The position numbers and the translations under genes are program-made. DNA of 32,088 nt from Chthoniobacter flavus. GTDB taxonomy: Bacteria; Verrucomicrobiota; Verrucomicrobiia; Chthoniobacterales; Terrimicrobiaceae. Under the pieces are notes generated by a model. That model saw only the letters and a program-made list of their open reading frames with translations. It searched no databases and was not told the DNA's origin. Location: assembly GCA_945860745.1 (NCBI GenBank), contig CAMASH010000036.1, forward strand, positions 1-32,088, in the 5' to 3' direction. Below are positions 1 to 7,310 of the stretch, piece after piece. How positions within the stretch are numbered: position 1 is the stretch's first letter; the number at the start of each line of letters is the position of its first letter.

Positions 1-1
1 G

Positions 2-34
2 CCCCCGGCGGCTCGGCAAGGGGAGGTCAGGTGA
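2..34 (+). CDS. Possible 3' end of an upstream gene (partial)
   Basis: An open frame enters from the left edge and ends at TGA 32-34, overlapping the GTG start of the acyltransferase in a GTGA arrangement typical of translationally coupled genes. Only ten codons are visible, so the product cannot be named. A phospholipid-pathway gene would fit the neighbours, but that is inference. Confidence 0.3.
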   Translation, partial: PPAARQGEVR

Positions 35-627
35 GTGCATTCGTGGCCGTCCTCATCCGCCTGATCACCGGTCTGCAGGCGCGCTGGCCGGGGGCTGAAC
101 CGCTGGACCGTCAGCGGATCTACTTTGCCAATCACACCAGCAATCTGGATGCGGTCGTGATCTGGGCGGCGTTGCCGGAATTCATCCGGAAGAAGACCCG
201 TCCGGTGGCGGCGCGCGATTATTGGCAGACGGGTTTTCGGCAATGGCTGGCGAACGACGTCTTTCGCGCCGTCTTGATCGAGCGCCGCAAGGTCACGGTG
301 GAAAACAATCCGCTGCGCGAAATGCTGGCAGTCCTGGACGGCGGCGAGTCGCTCATCATTTTTCCGGAGGGCGGACGTTTTGCCGGACCCGAGCCGCAGA
401 AATTCAAGGGCGGGCTGCACCATCTGGCCAAGGATCGTCCGCAGGTCGAGCTGGTTCCGGTTTATCTCGAGAACCTCAACCGCATTTTGCCCAAGGGGGA
501 GGTCCTGTTGGTGCCTTTGCTGGGTAGTCTCACCATCGGCGCGCCGATCACGCTGGGGGCGGAAGAAACCAAGGGGGATTTTCTGGAACGGGCGCGTCAG
601 GCTGTCTGGAGTTTGCGCAAGATATGA
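31..627 (+). CDS. 1-acyl-sn-glycerol-3-phosphate acyltransferase (PlsC-like)
   Basis: This protein probably acylates lysophosphatidate to phosphatidate at the inner membrane. The 198 residues carry the family's HX4D catalytic motif (His35 to Asp40 in NHTSNLD) and the glycerol-phosphate-binding block FPEGGRF at 111-117, usually FPEGTR. The length suits the short LPLAT family. The GTG start at 31 follows a good Shine-Dalgarno sequence (GGGGAGGT, about 21-27) and overlaps the presumed upstream stop. The next gene is cdsA, which uses phosphatidate, so the pair forms consecutive steps of phospholipid synthesis. The exact acyl acceptor cannot be read from sequence; another LPLAT-family acceptor is possible. 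Confidence 0.85.
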   Translation: MSAFVAVLIRLITGLQARWPGAEPLDRQRIYFANHTSNLDAVVIWAALPEFIRKKTRPVAARDYWQTGFRQWLANDVFRAVLIERRKVTVENNPLREMLAVLDGGESLIIFPEGGRFAGPEPQKFKGGLHHLAKDRPQVELVPVYLENLNRILPKGEVLLVPLLGSLTIGAPITLGAEETKGDFLERARQAVWSLRKI

Positions 628-635
628 AAACGTTG

Positions 636-732
636 GCCACGAAAGAACGCAGAGAACACCAAGCGGAAACGGAGAGGCCGCAGGGCAACTCCTGGGCTTC
701 TTCTCTTTGCGCTTTTTGTGTTCCCTCGTGGC
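636..732. repeat. Imperfect inverted repeat of the CCACGAA type
   Basis: The spacer between plsC-like and cdsA begins with GCCACGAAAGAACGCAGAG and ends with the near reverse complement (GTGTTCCCTCGTGGC), so most of it can form one long hairpin. A related element lies at 5348-5412. Such elements are widespread intergenic repeats in Verrucomicrobiota and related genomes, from general knowledge. No protein-coding signal was seen here. Confidence 0.7.
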
Positions 733-747
733 AATTCCCTCTTTTGC

Positions 748-1698
748 ATGAAACTGATTTTTGACCGGGAAACCGCCTGGCTGGTGGGTGGGGTGGTGGC
801 CGCGCTGGTGCTGGCGAGCCTGGTCGGATGGATCCTGGCCCGGCGCGGAGGTAGCCCGGCCTATCAGGCCACGATTGCCAACATGAACGCCCGCACGCGG
901 GCCTGGTGGTTCATGGTGGCCATCTTCTTCCTGGCCATGCTGAGCGGCGGCCTTGGCTCGGTGATTTTGTTCGGGCTGACCTCGTTTCTGGCCCTGCGGG
1001 AATTCGTGACCATGACCCCGACGCGCCTGGCTGATCACCGCACACTCTTCTGGGTGTTTTTTGTCATTACTCCGATTCAATACTGGCTGGTCGCGACAAG
1101 CTGGTATGGGCTCTTCGCGATTTTTATTCCGGTTTACGCTTTTCTCTTCATTCCCCTGCGCAGTGTGTTGAGCGGCGATTGCGAACACTTTTTGCAACGC
1201 ACGGCGACCATCCAATGGGGGCTCATGATCTGCGTGTATTGCGTGAGCCACGCTCCGGCTTTGCTGACGTTGTCCATTCCCGGATTCGAGGGACAGAACG
1301 GAAAGCTGCTCTGCTTCTTTGTGGTGGTGGTGCAGGCCAGCGACGTGCTGCAATACCTCTGGGGCAAGACCTGCGGAAAACACAAAATCGCCCCGGACGT
1401 CAGTCCCAACAAAACCTGGGAGGGATTTCTCGGTGGAGTCGGTTCCGCGACATTGCTGGGCACGGCCTTGTGGTGGGCCACGCCCTTCACGCCGTTGCAG
1501 GCGGCGGGCATGTCCCTGGCCATTACCCTGATGGGATTTGCCGGGGGATTGGTTATGTCGGCCATCAAACGCGACCGTGGGGTGAAGGACTACGGAACTT
1601 TGATCGAAGGCCACGGCGGGGTGATGGACCGTATTGATTCGGTGTGCTTTTCTGCGCCAATCTTCTTCCATCTCACGCGCTGGTTTTTCACCGTTTAG
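748..1698 (+). CDS. cdsA: Phosphatidate cytidylyltransferase
   Basis: Converts phosphatidate plus CTP to CDP-diacylglycerol in the inner membrane, the activated precursor of phosphatidylglycerol and phosphatidylethanolamine. The 316 residues form several hydrophobic segments. The C-terminal family signature is present: SPNKTWEG at 219-226 and KRDRGVKDYG followed by GHGGVMDRIDS at 274-298, including the metal-binding aspartates. I chose ATG 748. An upstream in-frame ATG at 718 lies inside the right arm of the repeat and would add ten non-conserved residues. The stop overlaps the end of the convergent alkyltransferase gene by four bases. Confidence 0.93.
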   Translation: MKLIFDRETAWLVGGVVAALVLASLVGWILARRGGSPAYQATIANMNARTRAWWFMVAIFFLAMLSGGLGSVILFGLTSFLALREFVTMTPTRLADHRTLFWVFFVITPIQYWLVATSWYGLFAIFIPVYAFLFIPLRSVLSGDCEHFLQRTATIQWGLMICVYCVSHAPALLTLSIPGFEGQNGKLLCFFVVVVQASDVLQYLWGKTCGKHKIAPDVSPNKTWEGFLGGVGSATLLGTALWWATPFTPLQAAGMSLAITLMGFAGGLVMSAIKRDRGVKDYGTLIEGHGGVMDRIDSVCFSAPIFFHLTRWFFTV

Positions 1699-2531
1699 GG
1701 TCCCGGTTGCGAGGGCTCGCAACCCTCCAGTGCGAGGATGGCGCGTTTTCGGGTCGTCCCCCAACGATAGCCCTGCACAATGCCGGTCTCGCGGATGACG
1801 CGATGGCAGGGAATCAAAAACGCGATGGCATTGTGTCCGCAAGCCGTGCCGACAGCGCGGGTGGCGGCGGGAGCACCAATGGCCTGGGCGATGCGTCCGT
1901 AACTGGCGAGACAGCCGGGGGGAATTTGTAAAAGAGCCCGCCAGACTTTGATTTGAAACGGCGTGCCACGGACGAAGGCGCGCAGCGGGTTTTTTTCTGG
2001 ACCGGGTGAGAAAATCTCCTTGGCCCGCGTCCGGGCTTCGCGGTCGCTGCGCCCGAGCTCGGCGGCGGGCCACTGGGCCTTCAATTCTGCCGGAGCATCG
2101 ATGCCGGTTGGAAAATTTCCGAAGGCGAGATGACACAATCCCCGCGCCGTCCAGCCCAGCGAACACGATCCGAACGGGCTTTCCGCCAGGCCCCAGCGAA
2201 GGTTCAGCCCCGCGCCGCCGTTTTTGAATTCGCCAGGCGAGGCCGCCTCCAGCGTGACCATGAGGTCATGCGGCCGGCCCGGACCGGACAGGCCGCTCTC
2301 AAGCGAAGCGTCGAGCACATCGGCGGATTCGCGCAAGCGCGCCTTGGCAAACTCGACCGTCAGGCATGGCAGGAAATCCTTCGGCGTCACGCCCGCCCAG
2401 CGATGAAAGAGGCGATGAAAATGCGACTCACTGAGTCCGGCCTGTCCGGCCAGAACGCCCAGCGAAGGCTGGGCGCCGTGATGTTCATCCAGAGAGCGGA
2501 TGACGCCGGCGATGCGCTCGTAGTCGTTCAT
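1695..2531 (-). CDS. AraC-type HTH fused to methylated-DNA--cysteine S-methyltransferase (Ada-like)
   Basis: The protein should transfer alkyl groups from O6-alkylguanine in DNA to its own cysteine and may also act as a transcription factor. Residues 1-100 resemble an AraC helix-turn-helix (LSESHFHRLFHRWAGVTPKDF at about 33-53). Residues 105-275 are the alkyltransferase domain with the active site PCHRVI (Cys242) and the following GYRWG. Of 278 residues, none corresponds to the N-terminal zinc/phosphotriester Cys domain of E. coli Ada, so methylphosphotriester sensing by that route is absent. The gene is convergent with cdsA. Its upstream spacer carries a hairpin repeat. Confidence 0.9.
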   Translation of the reverse strand: MNDYERIAGVIRSLDEHHGAQPSLGVLAGQAGLSESHFHRLFHRWAGVTPKDFLPCLTVEFAKARLRESADVLDASLESGLSGPGRPHDLMVTLEAASPGEFKNGGAGLNLRWGLAESPFGSCSLGWTARGLCHLAFGNFPTGIDAPAELKAQWPAAELGRSDREARTRAKEIFSPGPEKNPLRAFVRGTPFQIKVWRALLQIPPGCLASYGRIAQAIGAPAATRAVGTACGHNAIAFLIPCHRVIRETGIVQGYRWGTTRKRAILALEGCEPSQPGP

Positions 2532-2630
2532 GGCGGCATTTTAAGTCGGCCGGCCGGCATTCCCACCCGATTCTTGCGGGGATTCTTTTGGTTCAAGTGG
2601 AATGGCTCTATGATGAGGGAATTCAAAAAG

Positions 2631-2688
2631 GTGGCATCGGCTTCCAGCCGATGTTCGAGAAGGATCATCGGCAGGATGCCGATGCCAC
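2631..2688. repeat. GTGGCATCGG hairpin repeat
   Basis: Two 23-base arms (2631-2653 and 2666-2688) are reverse complements at 21 of 23 positions around a 12-base loop. The minus-strand reading gives the peptide GIGILPM, a string I associate with dispersed repeats in Verrucomicrobiota and Planctomycetota. It sits between the alkyltransferase gene and the pseudogene's stop, so it could act as a bidirectional transcription barrier. No T-run follows. Confidence 0.75.
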
Positions 2689-2711
2689 GGTCTTTTTTCG
2701 CGTTGTTCGAA

Positions 2712-3312
2712 TCAGGGGGAGAACTCCTGCACCCCGTCCACCCACAGGATTTCGCCCGAGCCGTTTCCGGCATCGTCCCGCACGAGGGAACTCCGCCACG
2801 GCGGAAGGCCCGCTTTGCGCACTTCCACCAGAAAACCCTCCAACTCCACAAAGGCGTTCCGCCGCAGACTCTTCAGTTCGGAGAAGATTTCGTCATGCGC
2901 TGGCAGGCAGTGAACGTTGGCGCTTTGCCCCGCGATCTCGTTCGGCGGCAGCGGACATTGCGCATCGTAAAGATACTCCTACCAGCGGCTGTTTTGGGTA
3001 ATGGAGAAATGGCCCGGAACCCCAGTGTCCGACATGCCTTGCCAGCCGGGCGCGAGATCGACGGGCGCGAGATCGACGGGCGCGAGATCGACGGGTCGTC
3101 AAAAAAATAGCGCTTCTTGGCCAGCACGCGTCCGCTGATTTTGTAGCGGGCGAGCGGAACGATTTTGTCCTCCCTGGTGGTCCAGGGCGGGAGATTGACG
3201 GCGGTTTGTTCCGGAGCGATTTGCACGCGAACGCCCGGCGCCGGGGCGGGGTCGTTGCGGAAAAAATCCCCCACAGCGCCAGGGCGAGGAGGACCTTTTT
3301 CCTGCCGGACAA
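2712..3312 (-). pseudogene. Decayed gene for a secreted or membrane-anchored protein of unknown function
   Basis: Three reading frames must be joined to recover one protein. A hydrophobic N-terminus (KKVLLALALWGIFSA) starts near TTG 3312. A second frame reads PPWTTREDKIVPLARYKISG. A third runs from DLAPVDLAP through GWQGMSDTGV and ANVHCLPAHDEI to the stop at 2712-2714. Frame changes lie near the A6 run at 3261-3266 and between 3090 and 3107. In addition, TAG at 2979-2981 interrupts the motif RW-stop-EYLYD, where I would expect tyrosine. From memory the joined protein resembles a family of uncharacterised proteins common in environmental bacteria. I cannot assign a function. The three lesions make sequencing error an unlikely complete explanation. 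Confidence 0.72.
3051..3095. repeat. 15-bp tandem repeat, about three copies
   Basis: The unit CGCGAGATCGACGGG recurs about three times in the pseudogene. On the minus strand in the conserved frame it encodes the pentapeptide DLAPV repeated. Because the unit is a multiple of three, copy number does not itself shift the frame, but the frame change of the pseudogene lies at its edge. Confidence 0.75.
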
Positions 3313-3406
3313 ATGCTTCGCAATGTTGGCAGCCGCGGAAAGTTAATTTCCCGGTTTCTTTGGGATGGAAGCTGACGGGGCCGGTTCTTGCGTGTAGGCT
3401 GGAACG

Positions 3407-4267
3407 ATGAAAAAGCCTCGCCGGTTGATTCTGGAGGAATTGCGCATTTTCCGGGATTATCAACGGGCCTTTACCCGCGTGACCGGTCTTCCGCTCCGAA
3501 TCCGATCGGCCATGGGGAAGCGGGCGCTGCTGCGACCGCAGTCCGGTTCGCTGTGCGCCCTGCTGGCCGCGGGCAATCAAAGCTGCGCCGCCTGTCTGGC
3601 CCTGCAGGCCAAGCTGGAAAGAAGTGCGCGTTTGAAACCGCGAACGCTGAAATGCTTCGCCGGTCTTTGCGAAACGGCGGTGCCCGTTCGTGTGGGTGAC
3701 AACGTGATTGCGTTTCTCGAGACGGGACGCGTGCATTTCAACGATCCTGACCGCGCCGGGTTCAACAAACTGACCGCGCAATTGATGAAGTGGGGCGCAC
3801 AGGTGGATCTCAAGAAGGTCGAGGAAGCGTACTTCCACACCGGAGTTATCTCACGGAAGCGCTATGCTTCCATTGTCAGATTGTTGGAGATTTTTGCCCG
3901 GCATCTGGCCGAATGCGGGCAGTTTCTGACGCCCCCCCAGCGCGAGCCGGCTTCGGTCGTGAAGGCAAAGACGTGGATATCCGAGCATGACGGCGAGAAG
4001 ATCTCACTCGATCAGGTGGCCCGCGCGGTCAATGTGAGTGCCAAGTATTTCAGCGAGGTTTTCAGCCGCGCGGCGGGCATGCCCTTCGTCGAATACGTCA
4101 GCCGCGTCCGGGTTGAGAAAGCCCGCGCGCTGCTGGCTGAGCCGGAAGCCCGCGTGGGCGAAATCGCTCTGGCCGTTGGATTCGGATCCCTGTCGCAGTT
4201 CAACCGCGCCTTTCGCAAATTCACCGGCCTGTCGCCGCGTCAGTATCGGGCGAACCGGATTCCCTGA
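3407..4267 (+). CDS. PocR-type sensor domain with AraC HTH, transcriptional regulator
   Basis: Probably a one-component regulator. Residues 10-130 resemble the PocR ligand-binding domain, with a characteristic cysteine set (Cys60, Cys63, Cys83, Cys88) that may bind a metal or a small molecule. Residues about 185-286 are an AraC/XylS DNA-binding domain with both helix-turn-helix units (ISLDQVARAVNVSAKYFSEV, then VGEIALAVGFGSLSQFNRAF) and the terminal GLSPRQYR. ATG 3407 is the first start that keeps the full domain. The PNPOx-like gene lies 85 bases downstream on the same strand, with a perfect inverted repeat just before its start, so it is a plausible target. Confidence 0.88.
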   Translation: MKKPRRLILEELRIFRDYQRAFTRVTGLPLRIRSAMGKRALLRPQSGSLCALLAAGNQSCAACLALQAKLERSARLKPRTLKCFAGLCETAVPVRVGDNVIAFLETGRVHFNDPDRAGFNKLTAQLMKWGAQVDLKKVEEAYFHTGVISRKRYASIVRLLEIFARHLAECGQFLTPPQREPASVVKAKTWISEHDGEKISLDQVARAVNVSAKYFSEVFSRAAGMPFVEYVSRVRVEKARALLAEPEARVGEIALAVGFGSLSQFNRAFRKFTGLSPRQYRANRIP

Positions 4268-4325
4268 TCGGGAAAACTGCGCAGTTTATCCGGCGGGATG
4301 CGTGGAATGGGGCCGGAAGTTTTGC

Positions 4326-4342
4326 GATGATGAAGCATCATC
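4326..4342. promoter_or_regulatory. Perfect 7-bp inverted repeat, possible operator
   Basis: GATGATG-AAG-CATCATC lies ten bases upstream of the ATG of the PNPOx-like gene and just after the gene for the PocR-AraC regulator. Its place suggests an operator or an RNA hairpin that would overlap ribosome binding. AraC proteins usually bind direct repeats, which argues against it being that regulator's site. Confidence 0.3.
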
Positions 4343-4352
4343 CAAGAACCTT

Positions 4353-4919
4353 ATGAACACTTCTTCAAACGCTGATCGCCTGGAGCAGGAAGACATGATC
4401 GGCATGGTCAACGAGATCCTAGGCAGTGGACGGCCCGGGGTGCTGAGCACCCTAGACTTCAACGGAGCCCCGCAATCCCGCTGGATGGCGACCAGTTCCT
4501 TTGAGGACTTTCCCGTCTTTTACACGCTGACCTCACCAGAGAGCGCGAAAGTGGAACAGATCGAGGCGCATCCCCCCGTGCAGTGGATGTTTTCGAGTGC
4601 CGATCTCGACGTCATCGTCAATCTCACCGGGCGGGCCCATATCTTGCTGCCGGATGCCGCGACGGTGAAAAAAGTCTGGCGCCGGATCGCCGACAAATCC
4701 CGCGCCTATTTTCTGGGAGATTCGGTCCATGGCCCGGGATTCTCCATCATTGAAACAACGGTCGAGTTGGTCGAATGCACCCGGCCCGAGCTGGGGCGGA
4801 AGTTTTTCCTGAATCCTGATCGCATTCATCCGGCGGGCCAGCCGTCCGCGTCAAGCCGGTTGGAGTTGTCTGCTCTTTCCCGGTGCGCCGGGCGATGTCG
4901 TCATTCGGAGGAAGTCTAA
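4353..4919 (+). CDS. Pyridoxamine 5'-phosphate oxidase-family (split-barrel flavin-binding) protein
   Basis: Members of this family bind FMN, F420 or haem in a split beta-barrel, and many are general-stress proteins. Residues about 12-150 match the fold pattern: RPGVLSTLDFNGAPQSRWMA, FYTLTSPESAKVEQIEAHP, VNLTGRAHIL, then VHGPGFSIIETTVELVE. The last 30 or so residues (after DRIHPAGQ) look non-conserved and overlap the end of the convergent VOC gene, so the native stop may have been lost. The substrate cannot be predicted. ATG 4353 gives about 188 residues, slightly long for the family. Confidence 0.8.
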   Translation: MNTSSNADRLEQEDMIGMVNEILGSGRPGVLSTLDFNGAPQSRWMATSSFEDFPVFYTLTSPESAKVEQIEAHPPVQWMFSSADLDVIVNLTGRAHILLPDAATVKKVWRRIADKSRAYFLGDSVHGPGFSIIETTVELVECTRPELGRKFFLNPDRIHPAGQPSASSRLELSALSRCAGRCRHSEEV

Positions 4920-5324
4920 ACGCCTCGACCCGGAGCGGCGGGTTCCGCCTGATTTCTCCCCGGTGACAGACCTCCAGCCGGTGGCCGAAGGAACCTTCGA
5001 AAAAGAGGGCGTAATAATCCGGTTCCTCAAAGTCCTGGTCCCGATCTTCTTCGCGCCAAGCTCCTGCAGCAGCGGCAGAATGGCGTCCGCCGGCGCGTTT
5101 GATTCCGTCCAAAAAACGATGCGGTTTTCGTTGGGAATGTGGCCGGGGGGCTCGATGAAACCGAAAAACCCGGGCGGGTTTGCGCCGGCCGCGTTGGAGT
5201 TCACCCGGTCGGGAATCCCGGCGCGTTCGGGGAATCCCGGTGCGGAAGGGAGCTTTTCGTAAAACGCCCGGGCGGCCTGAAAGTCGGGAACGCGAAGGTC
5301 AATATGGTCAAGAATGCGAGGCAT
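4851..5324 (-). pseudogene. Glyoxalase/VOC-superfamily protein, frameshifted
   Basis: The N-terminus (MPRILDHIDLRVPDFQAAR, ATG 5324) is a classic VOC start, and the frame holds to LLQELGAKKIG. The expected C-terminal strand with a metal ligand (EEPDYYALFFEGSFGHRLEV) is then in another minus-strand frame, so a single-base indel lies at about 5028-5055. After the indel the original frame reads basic non-conserved residues to 4851, and the alternative frame runs on to 4747, deep into the opposite gene. The C-terminal Glu/His metal site is therefore not in frame. A sequencing error would restore a gene ending near 4950; otherwise it is inactive. Confidence 0.72.
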
Positions 5325-5347
5325 GTAGAAAACAGTTCCTCCAGAAG

Positions 5348-5412
5348 GTCACAAAGGTAACGAAAGAAGAAGCGGGTTTAGCCCTTGCCTTTGGTTCCTT
5401 CGTTATTTTCTG
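5348..5412. repeat. Imperfect inverted repeat related to that at 636-732
   Basis: Left arm GTCACAAAGGTAACGAAAGA and right arm TCCTTCGTTATTTTCTGTG are imperfect reverse complements and share the CACGAA/AACGAAAGAA theme of the first element. It fills the gap between the end of nadA and the start of the VOC gene and may fold in transcripts reading through from nadA. Confidence 0.6.
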
Positions 5413-5422
5413 TGAAAAATTC

Positions 5423-6361
5423 CTAACGGCTCAAGGTCAGCATGCGCCGCACGGAAAGCTCGGCCTTGGCGCGGATGGCTTCCGGAATGAGGATCTCGGG
5501 TTCGAGAAGGTCGAGACAGTCGCGCAATTTCTCCAGGGTGTTCATCTTCATGTACCGGCAATCGTTGCAGGCGCAGAGGTCGGTCGGACCGGGGATGAAA
5601 ATTTTGTCCGGCACTTCTTTCTTCAGGCGGTGGAGCATCCCGCTTTCGGTCACGATGATGAAACTTTTCGCCGGACTCTGGCGGCAATAGGCCACCATCT
5701 TTTCGGTCGAGCAAACTTCGTCGGCCAGCAGGCGGACCGCGAAGGTGCATTCGGGATGGGCCACGACCTTGGCGTCGGGATATTCCTCGCGGATTTTGCT
5801 GATGCTGTTGCGGGTGAAATCCACGTGGACGTAGCAGTTGCCCTGCCAGAGATCCATTTTGCGGCCGGTTTTTTCCATGACCCAGGCGCCGAGATTCTGG
5901 TCCGGGACGAAGAGAATGTTGCGGTCGGGCGGGGTGGCCTCGACGATCTTCATGGCATTGCCGCTGGTGCAGATGCAGTCGGCCAGGGCCTTCACGCCCG
6001 CGCTGCAATTGATGTAGGCGATGACGAAATAGTTCTTCTCCGGGTGGGCGGCGACGAAGGCGGCGAGTTTGTCGGCCGGGCAGGAATCCGAAAGCGAACA
6101 TCCGGCGTCCATGTCGGGAATGACCACGCGTTTCGACGGACTCAAAATCTTGGCCGTCTCGCCCATGAAGTGGACGCCGCAAAAGGCGATGACGTCAGCG
6201 TTCGTTTCGGCGGCTTTGTAACTTAAGCCGAGAGAGTCGCCGACAAAATCGGCGACGTCCTGAATCCCGCCCACTTGGTAATTGTGGGCGAGGATGACGG
6301 CATTGCGCCGTTTTTTCAGGTCGAGAATCTCCTCTACAAGGTCGGTGGCAACGGCGGGCAT
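5423..6361 (-). CDS. nadA: Quinolinate synthase A
   Basis: Condenses iminoaspartate with dihydroxyacetone phosphate to quinolinate in de novo NAD synthesis, using an oxygen-sensitive 4Fe-4S cluster. The 312 residues begin with the family's IL-x-LK-K/R helix and AHNYQ (25-29). The three cluster cysteines are visible as Cys88 (DAGCSLSD), Cys176 (WQGNCYVH) and Cys268 (CRYMKMNT). Two substrate-binding segments, PDQNLGAW and AHPEC, are intact. It follows fabD after 16 bases on the same strand, so it is probably the last gene of garK-fabD-nadA. nadB and nadC are not in this window. Confidence 0.96.
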   Translation of the reverse strand: MPAVATDLVEEILDLKKRRNAVILAHNYQVGGIQDVADFVGDSLGLSYKAAETNADVIAFCGVHFMGETAKILSPSKRVVIPDMDAGCSLSDSCPADKLAAFVAAHPEKNYFVIAYINCSAGVKALADCICTSGNAMKIVEATPPDRNILFVPDQNLGAWVMEKTGRKMDLWQGNCYVHVDFTRNSISKIREEYPDAKVVAHPECTFAVRLLADEVCSTEKMVAYCRQSPAKSFIIVTESGMLHRLKKEVPDKIFIPGPTDLCACNDCRYMKMNTLEKLRDCLDLLEPEILIPEAIRAKAELSVRRMLTLSR

Positions 6362-6377
6362 GGTGGAATTTCGCGTA

Positions 6378-7310
6378 TCAAGCCAGCGACTTCAAGGCGT
6401 CATCCAGGCTGGCGGTGTTGGAAATCGATATGACGGGCGTGCCTTTGCGGATCCGGCCGATGAGCCCGGCGAGCACTCCGCCGGGTCCGAATTCGACGAA
6501 TTCCGCGCAATGGAGATGATCGAGGAGATATTCGATGCTTTCGGCCCAGCGCACGCTGCCGGTGACCTGGTCGGCGAGGGTTCGGCGGATGGTGTCGGCG
6601 TCGCGCACGCTTTGGGCATCGACGTTGCAAACGACGGGCACGCGGGGTTCGTCCAGCGCGGTTTCCGCCAGGGCATTGGTCAGAGTGAGGTAGGCGCTTT
6701 CCATCAGGCGGGAATGGAAGGCTCCGGCGACCTGGAGTTCGACGGCCTTGCGCGCTCCGTATTCGCGGGCGAGGGAAACGGCCAGGGCAATTTTGGAGGA
6801 TTCGCCGGAGAGGACAATCTGGCCGGGGCTGTTGAGATTGGCGATATCCACATCGGTGGCGGAGGCAAGATCGCGGATGCGGTTTTCCTCACCGCCGATG
6901 ATGGCGGCCATACCCCCCCCGGTTTCCTCGCAGGCCTTTTGCATGGCTTGTGCACGCCTGGCCACCAGGCGGAGGCCGGTTTCAAAATCGAATGTGCCGG
7001 CGGCGGCGTGGGCGGTGAATTCGCCGAGAGAGAGGCCGGCGGCGGCGTGAAAGTCGAAGCCGGGCAACTTTTCCCGCAGCGCGGAAAGACAGGCGAGACC
7101 GTGGACGTAGAGGGCCGGCTGACAGAGGGAGGTTTTGGTCAGTTCCCCGGCCGGACCCTCGAAGGCGATCTGCGAAAGAGGGAAGCCGAGAATTTCATCG
7201 GCTTGTTGGAACAGACTGGCGGCGGCGGGAGATTCGGCGGCAAGGTCCTTGCCCATGCCGACGGCCTGGGCGCCCTGGCCGGAGAAGAGGACGGCGATTT
7301 TTTTACTCAT
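6378..7310 (-). CDS. fabD: Malonyl-CoA:acyl carrier protein transacylase
   Basis: Loads malonyl units onto ACP for fatty-acid synthesis in the cytosol. The 310 residues show GQGAQ at 11-15, the nucleophile elbow GLSLGE with Ser94 (usually GHSLGE), the carboxylate-binding Arg near 118 and the catalytic His199 in AGAFHSRLM. The C-terminal VEFGPGGVL block is normal. Its ATG overlaps the glycerate kinase stop in ATGA, implying translational coupling. No other fab genes adjoin it, which is less usual than a fabD-fabG-acpP cluster. Confidence 0.95.
   Translation of the reverse strand: MSKKIAVLFSGQGAQAVGMGKDLAAESPAAASLFQQADEILGFPLSQIAFEGPAGELTKTSLCQPALYVHGLACLSALREKLPGFDFHAAAGLSLGEFTAHAAAGTFDFETGLRLVARRAQAMQKACEETGGGMAAIIGGEENRIRDLASATDVDIANLNSPGQIVLSGESSKIALAVSLAREYGARKAVELQVAGAFHSRLMESAYLTLTNALAETALDEPRVPVVCNVDAQSVRDADTIRRTLADQVTGSVRWAESIEYLLDHLHCAEFVEFGPGGVLAGLIGRIRKGTPVISISNTASLDDALKSLA

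Noticed and set aside
2701-2730. GTTCGAATC string resembling a tRNA T-loop
   Set aside because: No acceptor, anticodon or D-arm can be folded around it, and it lies at the end of the pseudogene.
3051-3095. Possible CRISPR-like repeats
   Set aside because: The 15-bp units are directly adjacent with no spacers and lie in coding-derived DNA encoding DLAPV.
2873-3838. 321-codon minus-strand frame
   Set aside because: Its first half is antisense to the PocR-AraC gene and only its second half contains part of the pseudogene; it is not one gene.
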